Shown here one piece after another: positions 26,513 to 36,040 of a DNA stretch of 64,000 nucleotides (positions are counted from its first letter, which is position 1; each line of letters begins with the position of its first letter). Origin of the DNA: Dehalococcoidia bacterium UBA1328. GTDB lineage: Bacteria > Chloroflexota > Dehalococcoidia > Lucifugimonadales > Lucifugimonadaceae. The position numbers and the translations under genes were made by a program. The stretch lies in contig DBTA01000022.1 of assembly GCA_002306815.1 (NCBI GenBank), forward strand, positions 121,474 through 185,473, given 5' to 3'. The notes below the pieces were generated by a model, which saw nothing but the letters and a program-made list of their open reading frames with translations, ran no database searches and was not told the DNA's origin.

Positions 26513-27511
26513 TTATGTGGTCGACTCCAGCCAAGGCATCATGTCTCGTAGCTCTTTACCGACCTTCTCGATTCCATGTTCCTCGTTGTCGGCACGCATT
26601 TGCTTGAACTTGTGTTGACCTTCGTCGTTTTCAGCAATCCACTCCCGTGCGAACTCTCCAGACTGAATCTGGCGGAGTACTTCCTGCATGTTCTCTTTCA
26701 CGCTCGGATCAATTACGACAGGTCCACGTGAGTAGTCACCGTATTCGGCAGTTTCTGATATCGAGTACCGCATATGACCAAGTCCACCCTGATACATGAG
26801 GTCAACGATGAGCTTGAGCTCGTGAAGAACCTCGAAGTAAGCAGATTCCGGCTCGTAACCAGCCTCAACAAGTACTTCGAAACCGGTCTTTACCAGTTCA
26901 CTCACACCGCCACAGAGAACAGCCTGTTCACCGAACAGGTCAGTTTCGGTCTCTTCCTTGAACGTGGTTTCTAGAATTCCGGCTCGACCACCACCGACGC
27001 CCTTACCGTAAGCAAGTGCAACATCGTGAGCCTGCCCCGAAATGTCCTGGTGGACTGCGATCAGACATGGGACACCAAGACCGCGCTCAAATACTGCACG
27101 AACTCGGTGACCGGGGGCCTTAGGGGCGATCATCACAACGTCGACGCCTTCCGGAGCATTGATCTGTCCGTAGAAAATCGTGAAACCGTGGGCGAAGAGC
27201 AATGTCTTGCCTTCGGTGAGGTTTGGCTCAACGTCTTCTTCGTAAACCTTTTTCTGAATAGTGTCGGGCAGACAGAAAGAGATGAGGTCGGCCTTCTGAG
27301 TTGCTTCAGCGTTTGAGTAGACCTCGAGTCCTGCTTCTTCTGCAGCCTGCTTGCTGCGGCTGCCTTCGTACAGGCCAATAATCACATTGAAGCCACTGTC
27401 CTTGAGGTTCAGTGCGTGGGCGTGACCCTGTGAGCCATAACCCAGTACTGCGATCGTCTTATCACGCAGTATCGAGTCATCAATATCTTTGTCGTAAGTG
27501 AGAGTAGCCAT
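26513..27511 (-). CDS. ilvC: Ketol-acid reductoisomerase (class I)
   Basis: The 332-residue enzyme makes the dihydroxy acids of valine and isoleucine using NADPH and Mg2+. The nucleotide loop is GYGSQGHAHALNLKDSG (24-40). The catalytic domain has DLFGEQAVLCGG and the C-terminal ISETAEYGDYSRGP. At ~330 residues it is the short class I form. Third gene of the operon. Confidence 0.97.
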   Translation of the reverse strand: MATLTYDKDIDDSILRDKTIAVLGYGSQGHAHALNLKDSGFNVIIGLYEGSRSKQAAEEAGLEVYSNAEATQKADLISFCLPDTIQKKVYEEDVEPNLTEGKTLLFAHGFTIFYGQINAPEGVDVVMIAPKAPGHRVRAVFERGLGVPCLIAVHQDISGQAHDVALAYGKGVGGGRAGILETTFKEETETDLFGEQAVLCGGVSELVKTGFEVLVEAGYEPESAYFEVLHELKLIVDLMYQGGLGHMRYSISETAEYGDYSRGPVVIDPSVKENMQEVLRQIQSGEFAREWIAENDEGQHKFKQMRADNEEHGIEKVGKELRDMMPWLESTT

Positions 27512-27584
27512 TTCGAATTGTCAGCCTTAGGGCTTGTTGTCGTGTTCCGCCGGAATCCCCGGCAGTTTGTTTTTAGAAGCGGTT

Positions 27585-28175
27585 CTATACGCTTCCAGAT
27601 TCACCAGATGTAACAGGAAGTATGTAAGTCGGACTGCTGGCATCGGACTGAAATAATCCGTCGTCTTCCCCTTCAACCAGCGTTCCGCGCAGCGTTGCGA
27701 CTCGACCGGTTCGGATCACTTCCAATAATCCGAATTTGCGGAGCAACTCGATAAGCGAATCGATCTTCTGTCGCCCACCTGAGATCTCCATCGTCAGGCT
27801 CTCGACACCAATATCGATCACGTTGGCACGGTAGACGTTGGTAAGTTCGAGAACTTCACCGCGGGTCTTTGCCGGTGCGTTGACTTTGATCAATGCCAGC
27901 TCACGCCAGACTATGTTGCTCTCAGTGATGTCTCGTACTTCAACGACGTCAATCAACCTGTCGAGCTGTGCTGCAACGTGCTTCACGACCTCCTCAGGTC
28001 CCTCCACTACGAATGTCATACGAGACAATCCCGGAGATTCCGAGCGACCAACAGCGAGACTAGCGATGTTGAATCCACGTCTTCGGAAGAGTCCTGATAT
28101 TCGTGCGAGTACGCCCGGCTTGTCTTGAACGAGAGCCGAGATTGTTCGCTGTTGTGTTCCGTTACCTGCTGCCAT
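27585..28175 (-). CDS. ilvN: Acetolactate synthase small (regulatory) subunit
   Basis: The 196-residue regulatory partner of IlvB starts with an ACT domain (ISALVQDKPGVLARISGLFRRRGFNIASLAVG) that binds valine, followed by the conserved IlvN C-terminal half (ISGGRQKIDSLIELLRKFGLLE). Its ATG overlaps the IlvB stop as TAATG, so the two are translated together. Confidence 0.95.
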   Translation of the reverse strand: MAAGNGTQQRTISALVQDKPGVLARISGLFRRRGFNIASLAVGRSESPGLSRMTFVVEGPEEVVKHVAAQLDRLIDVVEVRDITESNIVWRELALIKVNAPAKTRGEVLELTNVYRANVIDIGVESLTMEISGGRQKIDSLIELLRKFGLLEVIRTGRVATLRGTLVEGEDDGLFQSDASSPTYILPVTSGESGSV

Positions 28176-29857
28176 TAGTTAGGTTCCTCGATCAGTTCTT
28201 CAACACTCTGACCAGCGGGGATCATTGGATAAAGGTCGTCGACCTTCTCAATAACGAAGTCGACGATCACAGGACCATCGTGAGCGTTTGCCTCCGCAAT
28301 TGCGCTCTCAAGTTCGTCCTGCTTTGTAACTCTAATTCCCTTCATTCCGTAAGCCTCAGCAAGTTTCACGAAGTCTGGGTTAGCTGTGTAGGTTTCCGCC
28401 TGAAAATCACCTTCGTAGAAGAAGTCCTGCCACTGGGTGATCATTCCGAGGTGGTTGTTGTTCATGATTGCGTATTTGACCGGAAGATTGTTCTCAACCG
28501 CAGTCGCAAGTTCCATCAGAGTCATCTGGAAACCGCCATCACCACAGATGGACCAGATCAACTTGTCGGGGTTGCCGACCTGAGCTCCAATTGCCGACGG
28601 AACTTCGTAGCCCATCGTTCCAGCTCCACCAGAAGAAAGCCACGAGTTGGCATTCTTGAACTGGTAATGCTGAGCAGCCCACATTTGGTGCTGACCAACG
28701 CCAGTGGTAATGATCGCTTCACCTTTGGTAACGTCAGAAAGTGCCTTGACTACGTGCTGCCCCATAAGGCGGTCGCTTTCAGGGATTCTCAGCGAGGGAT
28801 GCTCGGCCTTCAAATGCTCGATGTGCTGCAGCCATTCGAGGTGTGTTTTCTGCTTCACCTTCGGCAACAACTGACCGAAAATATCTTTGATGTTTCCGAC
28901 AACAGGGGCATCTACAGCAATGGTCTTGTTTATCTCAGCAGGATCAATGTCGACGTGAATCTTCTTTGAACTTCGAGAGAAACGTTTTGCGTCGCCAACG
29001 ATTCGATCATCGAATCGGCTTCCAAAGTTGATGATGAGGTCAGCCTGATCCACAGCCAGTGAGGAATACGCCATGCCGTGCATGCCAGGGAAGCCCGTGC
29101 TCAAAACATGGTCTTCCGGGAAGGAAGAGATTCCAAGCAGGGTGGTGACAACCGGTATTTGAGCCTTTTCAGCGAGTTCTCTGAGTTCGTCGAACGCACG
29201 CGAGAGAACAACACCGTGACCAGCGAGTATCACCGGCTTTTCTGACTCGTTGATAAGTTTAGCTGCAGCTTCGACTTGCGATTCTTCAGCCTTGCACGGG
29301 ATTTGGTACCCGGGAAGATCGAGTGGTGCGTCAGGATCGTAGTTACCCATCTCGGTAAATACATCCTTCGGAATATCAATAAGAACTGGCCCTGGTCGAC
29401 CGGTTCGCGCGATGTGGAATGCTTCGTGAACCGTGGCACCGAGGTCATCGGCTCGCATCACCAGGTAGTTGTGTTTGGTGAGTGGCATTGATGCACCGGT
29501 AATGTCGGCTTCCTGAAAAGCATCAGTACCGATTGCCGCTCGACCGACCTGACCGGTGATCGCAACCATTGGCACAGAGTCCATCATTGCCGTTGCCAGA
29601 CCAGTAACGAGGTTGGTTGCACCGGGGCCTGAAGTAGCGAACGCCACACCAACCTTGCCAGTTGATCGAGAGTAGCCATCGGCAGAGTGAGCTGCACCTT
29701 GTTCGTGACGCGTCAGTATGTGTCGAAGATCCGGATACTGCGAGAGTACACCGTATAGAGGAAGGATCGCGCCGCCTGGAATGCCAAACACCACGTCCAC
29801 GCCTTCTTTGAGGAGCGCTTCGCAGACTATTTGACTTCCACTAAGGTGCTTGGACAT
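28175..29857 (-). CDS. ilvB: Acetolactate synthase large (catalytic) subunit
   Basis: The 560-residue thiamine-diphosphate enzyme makes acetolactate and acetohydroxybutyrate. The catalytic Glu lies in HEQGAAHSADGYSR, the GPGATNLVTG and FAD-associated regions are intact, and the ThDP/Mg site is GDGGFQMTLMELATAVENN with the closing NNNHLGM. It is the first gene of the ilv-leu operon, about 90 bases behind the terminator of a leucine T-box leader. Confidence 0.97.
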   Translation of the reverse strand: MSKHLSGSQIVCEALLKEGVDVVFGIPGGAILPLYGVLSQYPDLRHILTRHEQGAAHSADGYSRSTGKVGVAFATSGPGATNLVTGLATAMMDSVPMVAITGQVGRAAIGTDAFQEADITGASMPLTKHNYLVMRADDLGATVHEAFHIARTGRPGPVLIDIPKDVFTEMGNYDPDAPLDLPGYQIPCKAEESQVEAAAKLINESEKPVILAGHGVVLSRAFDELRELAEKAQIPVVTTLLGISSFPEDHVLSTGFPGMHGMAYSSLAVDQADLIINFGSRFDDRIVGDAKRFSRSSKKIHVDIDPAEINKTIAVDAPVVGNIKDIFGQLLPKVKQKTHLEWLQHIEHLKAEHPSLRIPESDRLMGQHVVKALSDVTKGEAIITTGVGQHQMWAAQHYQFKNANSWLSSGGAGTMGYEVPSAIGAQVGNPDKLIWSICGDGGFQMTLMELATAVENNLPVKYAIMNNNHLGMITQWQDFFYEGDFQAETYTANPDFVKLAEAYGMKGIRVTKQDELESAIAEANAHDGPVIVDFVIEKVDDLYPMIPAGQSVEELIEEPN

Positions 29858-29943
29858 ATCGTTTTCCTGGCACGATTGCCGGTTTATCCGGCAATTCCTT
29901 TCCGTGTACTTCTAGTTACCTTCAATTATCAAAACTCAAACTT

Positions 29944-30212
29944 ACGACGGGCAAAAAAAAATCCCGCCCCTTCTCAAAGGACGAGACTTGCATCCCGCGG
30001 TACCACCTTCGTTGCCTATTTCTGAATTATCAGAATAAGACCGCTCAAGCTACCGTAACGTGGCCAACACGTTTGACTCTAGGCCAGCATTCTGGTTTCA
30101 AGTCAACCACTCCTGGGCGAGTTCACGGCAGGTGCACACCGGATTTCCAGCAATCTCCAGCTCTCTTAAGCGCACACTGTTCGGTACTACTCCCGTTCTC
30201 AGCGTTTCACAA
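29944..30212 (-). promoter_or_regulatory. T-box leader, leucine specifier (CTC), of the ilv-leu operon
   Basis: On the minus strand the order is: GGGAGTAGTACC (AGUA motif, near 30195), AGAGAGCTGGAG and ATTGCTGG (AG bulge and apical loop), GAACTC at 30124-30119, then AAGGTGGTACCGCGGG (T-box, 30009-29994) and a terminator. CTC at 30121-30119, preceded by GAA and followed by a purine, is in the specifier position and would pair with tRNA-Leu. This matches the CUC logic of the Bacillus ilv-leu leader. Low charged tRNA-Leu would switch on all eight genes. Confidence 0.9.
29953..29986 (-). terminator. T-box expression-platform terminator before ilvB
   Basis: On the minus strand TCTCGTCCTT (29986-29977) pairs, with G-U pairs, with AAGGGGCGGGA (29972-29962), followed by a run of nine T. 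It is the alternative to the T-box antiterminator. Confidence 0.85.
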
Positions 30213-30218
30213 ACGTCA

Positions 30219-30248
30219 ATTATAAGTGTTTCAACTATGCAGAAGCAA
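30219..30248 (-). promoter_or_regulatory. Sigma-70-type promoter of the ilv-leu operon
   Basis: On the minus strand TTGCTT (30248-30243), 18 bases, and a perfect TATAAT (30224-30219). It lies just upstream of the first T-box motif, placing the transcript start near 30212. Confidence 0.65.
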
Positions 30249-30364
30249 TTACGACAACCTGTTTCCGCGTAATCAATTACAACTAGGGGCACAGAGCACC
30301 CCGGATGATCGATCACAGGAATAGACTTCATCGATTACCTTATGACGAATCGACCAATAATTAG

Positions 30365-31279
30365 TTGTCCACACCAGCCAATTTAGAACTACGGAATTTC
30401 AAATGGTCCGATCTTGACGCATTTCACCGACTCTTAAATGCGATCGGTCGCCACGGTCATCGCGACTGGCCTTCTGAACCTGGAGAGCTCCGGGCCACTC
30501 TGGAATTCCTGCGTGTACAGCCCGAGAACAACATAGCTTTCGCTGTAGATGGTGGTGAACTCGTAGGCTACGCCATCATCGAACCTGAAGCAAATATCGG
30601 GCGCTCAGTAATAGGAGTCGGTGCCAGCACACCCGGAATGGCAATTCGAAATGATTTGATCGGTTGGGCGACTGATTGTGCAGCACGCGTTGCTCCGATC
30701 GCGCATTTGTCGACACGGGACAACGAAACCGAATTCGAAAAGCTTGTTGAACAATTGAGCTGGTCGAAGGTACGAACGTACTTGAAGTTAATATCACCAG
30801 GTGACCAGACGAGAGAGTTGGTGGTTCCGAGTGGGTTCTCCGTTCGCACGATGCTTGGTCTCGACGAAGTCCCGGAGTTGACAGAAATTCAGAATGCGGC
30901 GTTTGCCGAGCATTTCGGGTATTCACCGAATACTGAAGAAGAGATCAAGGCTCAATTGCTTGCAACCGACACCGGACTTGACAACGTAGTCCTAGTACAT
31001 GATTCAGATAATCGCTTGGTCGCTTACTGCTGGACTCAAATTAACTTGAGAGACGGTAGAAAGGTCGGTCGTATCGTGATGACCGGCGTTCATCCCTCAT
31101 CCCGTGGTCAAGGGCTGGGTAGAACGATTGCCGAAGCCGGGTATCGCCATTTGGTAGATCTCGGCGTGCATTCGATGGAGCTAGACGTCGACTCAATGAA
31201 TACGGCGGCGCTAAGAGTTTATGAATTTCTCGGATTTGCCAAGAGCAGCCAAGTTAGCTGGTGGGAGAGAGAGCTCTAG
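30365..31279 (+). CDS. Tandem GNAT N-acetyltransferase, MshD-like layout
   Basis: The 304-residue protein contains two GNAT domains in a row. The C-terminal one has the acetyl-CoA loop GVHPSSRGQGLGRTI and ends with AALRVYEFLGF; the N-terminal one is degenerate. Mycothiol synthase (MshD) has this arrangement, but many other tandem GNATs do too. The TTG start lies just past the ilv-leu promoter on the other strand. Its TAG stop overlaps that of the convergent glycosyltransferase in one CTAG. Substrate unknown. Confidence 0.75.
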   Translation: MSTPANLELRNFKWSDLDAFHRLLNAIGRHGHRDWPSEPGELRATLEFLRVQPENNIAFAVDGGELVGYAIIEPEANIGRSVIGVGASTPGMAIRNDLIGWATDCAARVAPIAHLSTRDNETEFEKLVEQLSWSKVRTYLKLISPGDQTRELVVPSGFSVRTMLGLDEVPELTEIQNAAFAEHFGYSPNTEEEIKAQLLATDTGLDNVVLVHDSDNRLVAYCWTQINLRDGRKVGRIVMTGVHPSSRGQGLGRTIAEAGYRHLVDLGVHSMELDVDSMNTAALRVYEFLGFAKSSQVSWWEREL

Positions 31280-32502
31280 CCACCGGCCGCCGGTGAGGAT
31301 GTCACCGTTGATGCAGGCGCAAGCTCTCGATAGCTGGCAAGTAGCGAATCTGTTGACCGTTCCCAGCTAAAAGATTCCGCGTGTTCTCTAGCGGCATCAC
31401 CCATCTGGCACCTTAGCAAGTCGTTGTACAGTAGTTCGCACAATCGCTCAGCCATTTCATCGCTATTGTTCGGCGGAACCAGATATCCGGATTTACCGCT
31501 ATCAACGATTGTCGGCAAACCACCTACATCTGAGGCGACAACGGGTCGCCCGCAAGCGGAAGCTTCAAGTGCAGCGAGCCCAAAACTCTCATAATACGAA
31601 GGGAGAACACACACGTCAGCTGCGTTGTAGTGATACGGAAGCTCATCCTGATCGACCGACCCTACGAATCGCACGGACTGGGTCATCTTCATACGCGTAG
31701 CCAGGGTTTGAAGTCGGGCTTTCTCCTGTGAGTTTTCGTCTCCACCAACTACGCTTAAAACCACAGAAGATGGATCTTCGAGGCTGGCGACTGCTTTCAA
31801 TAAGATATCGAGTCCCTTCAAAGGTTCGAGACGCCCGACAAACAAAATGTTTTTCTGTTCACCGTAGCCCAAGTGTTCGCGTGACTGTGATTTGGACATC
31901 GGACGAAATCGACTCAAATCGACTCCTGGAGGTATCACGCGAACCTTTGAATCGTCGATTCCACAGTAATTAACCACCGCGTCTTTTTCGTGTTGCGACC
32001 AGACCACGATCGAATTTGCGGCACGCGCTACTTCGATTTCTGAATAATCGCGTTGTGCGACTTCTTGCTCTTCAGCTCGACCACGACGCTTCATCTCTGC
32101 CATCGTGTGGAAGCTAGTCGTGTGCGGAACTCCCCACTCTGAAGCGAGACGCATGCCAACTATACCGGAAAGCCAGTAATGCGTACTAATGATGTCGTAG
32201 TTGAGTCGGTTATTTACGCAGAATCGTCGCATTTGCGATGCGAAGTGCGGGAGCAGTTCGTACAGGTCAGTTTTGTCTAAGGTATGTGGACCCGCGGGAA
32301 GGTGAATTAATCGTGCGCCGGATGCCACTGAAACGATTTGAGGATCCCGTGGATCATGATAGCGGGTAAACACATCGACTTGAACGCCGCGCGCAGACAT
32401 CCTTTTCGCCATTTCGAGTACATAAATGTTCATGCCGCCAGAATCCTTGCTGCCTGGCTGGCGCATGGGACATCCGTGGACTGTGATTACTGCAATGCGC
32501 AT
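31276..32502 (-). CDS. GT4-family glycosyltransferase, MshA/sucrose-synthase-like
   Basis: The 408-residue GT-B enzyme carries SGGMNIYVLEMAKRMSARG at the N-terminus and DIISTHYWLSGIVG, characteristic of MshA-like retaining glycosyltransferases. NILFVGRLEPLKGLDIL and PSYYESFGLAALEASACGRPV form the nucleotide-sugar site with the E-x7-E motif. MshA starts mycothiol synthesis from UDP-GlcNAc; related enzymes make sucrose or glycolipids. Clustering with an MshD-like GNAT is suggestive only. It is separated by 36 bases from the upstream acetyltransferase on the same strand. Confidence 0.82.
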   Translation of the reverse strand: MRIAVITVHGCPMRQPGSKDSGGMNIYVLEMAKRMSARGVQVDVFTRYHDPRDPQIVSVASGARLIHLPAGPHTLDKTDLYELLPHFASQMRRFCVNNRLNYDIISTHYWLSGIVGMRLASEWGVPHTTSFHTMAEMKRRGRAEEQEVAQRDYSEIEVARAANSIVVWSQHEKDAVVNYCGIDDSKVRVIPPGVDLSRFRPMSKSQSREHLGYGEQKNILFVGRLEPLKGLDILLKAVASLEDPSSVVLSVVGGDENSQEKARLQTLATRMKMTQSVRFVGSVDQDELPYHYNAADVCVLPSYYESFGLAALEASACGRPVVASDVGGLPTIVDSGKSGYLVPPNNSDEMAERLCELLYNDLLRCQMGDAAREHAESFSWERSTDSLLASYRELAPASTVTSSPAAGG

Positions 32503-32538
32503 ATTGGAGAACTACCGGAACAACAGCTTACGAGAAAC

Positions 32539-33531
32539 CTAACGGGTAGCTGTAAGGGCAAATACTTGACGATCTACAGCACCTAGGTGGTACTTATATG
32601 GCTCATTGCCACGCATGAAGTCGAAAATACGCGAGCCATCTTGAATCGACGACTTTATCGAGAGCGCGTGGTTGATCAATCCAACTGACAACTTATATTG
32701 AGCAGGATTGTAACCGCTGTTATACAAATAACGCACACCACCACACACAAATGACAGAGATGTCGCCTCTCTCTGTCCTTCAAATTCGAGGAATGTAAGC
32801 CGGGTAATTCCTTCCCTAGCAAGTTCAACCGCAATCTTCGTGAAGAACTGCTCTCTATCTTCGGTCATGAACTCGTTCTTATCAGGAGTGCTCATCCGAT
32901 GAAGTCGCATGAACTCCGGCATTGCATCGGTAATATCTTCCGGCGACTTAAGTTCAACATGCCGGTACTCGCCTGCACCGTCGAGTCGTCGGAGCTTTCG
33001 TCGAAGTTCGTGTCGATCCTTTTTGCGGAGTCCTGAGACGTAGTCGTCCCATGACGCAGGCAACTCCATACGCGGGGCGACATCTTCCTGTTCCAGCGAT
33101 ACCTTCCAACCGTGGTTTTCTACTGCCTCACGGAACTGCCCAATCGTTGGTGAGTTACCCGGAATCGACTGAAGCACAATCTTGTTGATTCCGTTCATAC
33201 TCGAAACTTTACTCACGACAGCATCAACATAATCTGAGTTCTGACGATCACGCGTCAAGAAATCGTGGTAGTCGACCAGATCGGCACCGCCGAGGAAGCT
33301 GATTTCCGAACCTTCGATCATCATTGGGGCGATCATGGCCAGCTCGCCATTACTGGATCGGACAACGAGAAGCTTCAGTTCGGCATCATTACCGAACTTC
33401 GACCACCACGTTTTGTGCCACGTGAGTGAGTCGAAAAATGTCGGTTCGTCGCAATGGGTTATCAGTTGCTGCCAGTGGTTTGCAAGGTCATCGAAAGTCC
33501 CCTCCTCAACCCCAGCGTTACAACAAGTCAA
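32539..33531 (-). CDS. CelD/BcsL-type GNAT (FemAB-like) acyltransferase
   Basis: The 330-residue protein fits the Acetyltransf_6 (CelD/BcsL) group. It has the N-terminal FFDSLTWHKTWWSKFG, a basic central SGLRKKDRHELRRKLRRL, and C-terminal RYLYNSGYNPAQYKLSVGL and FDFMRGNEPYKYHLG. Members acylate polysaccharide or peptidoglycan precursors. The neighbouring glycosyltransferase on the same strand suggests a cell-envelope or glycolipid role. The start is TTG with no clear Shine-Dalgarno. Confidence 0.75.
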   Translation of the reverse strand: MTCCNAGVEEGTFDDLANHWQQLITHCDEPTFFDSLTWHKTWWSKFGNDAELKLLVVRSSNGELAMIAPMMIEGSEISFLGGADLVDYHDFLTRDRQNSDYVDAVVSKVSSMNGINKIVLQSIPGNSPTIGQFREAVENHGWKVSLEQEDVAPRMELPASWDDYVSGLRKKDRHELRRKLRRLDGAGEYRHVELKSPEDITDAMPEFMRLHRMSTPDKNEFMTEDREQFFTKIAVELAREGITRLTFLEFEGQREATSLSFVCGGVRYLYNSGYNPAQYKLSVGLINHALSIKSSIQDGSRIFDFMRGNEPYKYHLGAVDRQVFALTATR

Positions 33532-33588
33532 TGTGAAGACTGATCCTTATATCGTTTGAACGATTGCTCGTTATTAGTTGGAGGCAAT

Positions 33589-34644
33589 TCACTTGCCGCT
33601 GTTGAGTGCATTCATTACCGAATCAATATCCGGTTCAACGTACTCAAGTTCAACTAGGGCCCGCTTCTCGGCAGTTCCCGGATCTTTCAAACCGTTTCCA
33701 GTTAATATGCAAACCACCGTCTTGCCGGTCAGATCTATGCCAAGTTCTGGCAGTTTAAGCAGACCAGCAACGGATGCGGAAGAGGCAGGCTCACAGAATA
33801 TACCCTCTTCTCGAGCCAGCCTGAGATAGGCAGCAACGATTTCGTCGTCGTCAACCATGTCGATCAAGCCATCCGACTCGTCACGCGCCGCCTCGGCTTT
33901 CTCCCAACTTGCCGGATTGCCAATTCGAATCGCAGTAGCGATCGTGTCGGGCTTGAGCACTGGTTCACCGCGAACGATCGGTGCCGCGCCGGCAGCCTGG
34001 AATCCCATCATTCGCGGCGTCGTTTCTGTTCGACCTTTCGCCTGGTATTCCGTAAATCCCTTCCAGTAAGCAGTGATGTTGCCAGCGTTCCCTACGGGAA
34101 TACAAAGAAAATCAGGGGCATCACCTAGATCATCAACGATCTCGAATGCACCTGTTTTCTGGCCTTCGATACGGTAGGGATTCACCGAGTTGACCAACTC
34201 AATGTCCATAACTTCAACAATGCTTCGAACTGCGTTCAGGGCATCATCAAAGCTGCCATTTACAGCAAGAATTCTAGCGCCGTATGCCATCGCCTGGGCA
34301 AGTTTTCCTAGAGCGATTTCACCTGCTGGTACCAGCACGAGCGTTTCGAGTTTATACCGCGCGCCGTATGCCGCTGCGGCAGCGCTAGTATTGCCAGTTG
34401 AAGCACAAATAATTCGCTTTTTGCCGTTTTCGAGTGCTTTGGCAACCGCCATTACCATTCCGCGGTCTTTGAAAGAACCAGTTGGGTTACAGCCTTCGAG
34501 TTTGAAGTAGAGATCTTTGCAGTCAAGCGAATCTCCGATGCTCTGTGATCGTACAAGCGGGGTACTACCTTCGCCTAGCGATACCGATGGGGTCGCGTCA
34601 CTGACAGGTAATAATTCTCGATACCTATCTATTACACCGGACAT
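33589..34644 (-). CDS. thrC: Threonine synthase
   Basis: The ~351-residue PLP enzyme converts O-phosphohomoserine to threonine. The PLP Lys is in GCNPTGSFKDRGM, the phosphate cup is around CIPVGNAGNITAYW, and the substrate loop is SLGEGSTPLVRS. It lacks the N-terminal extension of class I enzymes. The frame is open to a TTG at 34671, but the ATG at 34644 (MSGVIDRYRELLP) gives the usual N-terminus. It follows hom by about 67 bases. Confidence 0.95.
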   Translation of the reverse strand: MSGVIDRYRELLPVSDATPSVSLGEGSTPLVRSQSIGDSLDCKDLYFKLEGCNPTGSFKDRGMVMAVAKALENGKKRIICASTGNTSAAAAAYGARYKLETLVLVPAGEIALGKLAQAMAYGARILAVNGSFDDALNAVRSIVEVMDIELVNSVNPYRIEGQKTGAFEIVDDLGDAPDFLCIPVGNAGNITAYWKGFTEYQAKGRTETTPRMMGFQAAGAAPIVRGEPVLKPDTIATAIRIGNPASWEKAEAARDESDGLIDMVDDDEIVAAYLRLAREEGIFCEPASSASVAGLLKLPELGIDLTGKTVVCILTGNGLKDPGTAEKRALVELEYVEPDIDSVMNALNSGK

Positions 34645-34711
34645 CGACTTCAACGCGAAGAACGCTCCCAATCAGGCCGGAATATACGGTCACTAAACAC
34701 TAGGCTGATAG

Positions 34712-36028
34712 CTACGATCGGTCGCCGTAGTTTTCGACGCGGAGTAGGCTGTCCAACCGGACCACCGTGTCGAGTTCCTTGATCGAACTAACGGCACTTT
34801 GCATATTAGACTCTCGTGCCGGGTGAGTCATTATCACAAGGTCGGCTTGACTGTTGTAAATGTCGGTATCTTTCTGGAGAACCGAACTAATGCTAATGTC
34901 CGCGTCGCTCAGAACTCTTGCAACATTTGCGAGCACACCAGGACGATCAGCCGCAGTGAGACGGATGTAGTACTGGCACTTGTGATCGGCCATAGACGCG
35001 ATTTCAAATGGCTCTGGCGTCTTCGATGCTGGTCCATTACTGCCGACACCTTTAGCGATTCTAAGAATGTCGCCCATGACAGCGCTAGCTGTCGGATTCG
35101 GTCCAGCCCCGGGACCCTGGAACCAGAGAGGTCCAACGAGATCGCCTTCGACCTCCACAGCGTTGAGAACGCCGTTTACCGACGCCATAGGAACATCAAG
35201 CGGAATAAGCGCAGGGTGCACGCGCGCGAGCACTCCAGATTTCTCCGACGCTTGCGCTACTGCCAGAAGCTTGATCGTGTACCCGAGTTCACTTGCATAT
35301 CGGAAATCTTTGGCATGCACCTCCCGAATACCTTCGCAATGGATTACATCAACCGGAACTTCCGTGTAGTAAGCCAGTCGAGCCAGTACAGAGATTTTGT
35401 AGAGAGCATCGAAACCATCTACGTCTGCTGTTGGATCTGCCTCGGCGTAACCAAGCGACTGCGCCTCAGCTATAACATCATCGAAATCTGAACCCTCGTG
35501 AGCCATCTTTGTGAGGATGAAATTCGTGGTGCCGTTGATGATTCCTCGAACGCTCTGGATTTTGTTCCCCCCGAGGTCGTTCATGAGCGGACCAATGATG
35601 GGTATGCCGCCAGCGACGCTCGCTTCGTAGAAGAGGTGAACTCCATTCGTTGAAGCCGTGGCAAGTAGTTCACTACCCCGCTTAGCCATCACCTCTTTGT
35701 TCGCTGTTACCACATGTTGGCCAGCATGAAGCGATCGAGTGATGTAGTCGAACGCCGGGTCAACCCCTCCCATCAGCTCAACAACAACTCCGATTTCAGG
35801 ATTTGCGATCACAGATCCAGGGTCAGCTGAAATGATTGAAGAATCGATCAAAGCATCGCGGTTACGTGACGTGTCCCTCACAACTGCGGCAACAACGTTA
35901 AGAGGAATGCTTGAGTCGTCAGCGTTATGCCGAGTCGAAATCGCGCTCGCTACTGCTGAACCGACCACTCCTAGCCCGAAAATACCGATTCCCGTCGACT
36001 GGCTGTCCGACCGTGCTGATGTAGCCAT
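34712..36028 (-). CDS. hom: Homoserine dehydrogenase
   Basis: The 438-residue enzyme has the NAD(P) loop IGIFGLGVVGSAVASAI, catalytic-domain signatures VTANKEVMAKRG, GGIPIIGPLMNDL and EADPTADVDGFDALYK, and a C-terminal ACT domain (about 355-430, LTAADRPGVLANVARVL) for threonine feedback. With thrC next to it, it feeds threonine and methionine synthesis. Confidence 0.96.
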   Translation of the reverse strand: MATSARSDSQSTGIGIFGLGVVGSAVASAISTRHNADDSSIPLNVVAAVVRDTSRNRDALIDSSIISADPGSVIANPEIGVVVELMGGVDPAFDYITRSLHAGQHVVTANKEVMAKRGSELLATASTNGVHLFYEASVAGGIPIIGPLMNDLGGNKIQSVRGIINGTTNFILTKMAHEGSDFDDVIAEAQSLGYAEADPTADVDGFDALYKISVLARLAYYTEVPVDVIHCEGIREVHAKDFRYASELGYTIKLLAVAQASEKSGVLARVHPALIPLDVPMASVNGVLNAVEVEGDLVGPLWFQGPGAGPNPTASAVMGDILRIAKGVGSNGPASKTPEPFEIASMADHKCQYYIRLTAADRPGVLANVARVLSDADISISSVLQKDTDIYNSQADLVIMTHPARESNMQSAVSSIKELDTVVRLDSLLRVENYGDRS

Positions 36029-36040
36029 TAAGTGCGGTTC

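Noticed and set aside
28103..28969. A 288-codon plus-strand frame over ilvB
   Set aside because: Antisense to a certain gene, low-complexity translation, no motif.
34799..35491. A 230-codon plus-strand frame over hom
   Set aside because: Antisense shadow of homoserine dehydrogenase.
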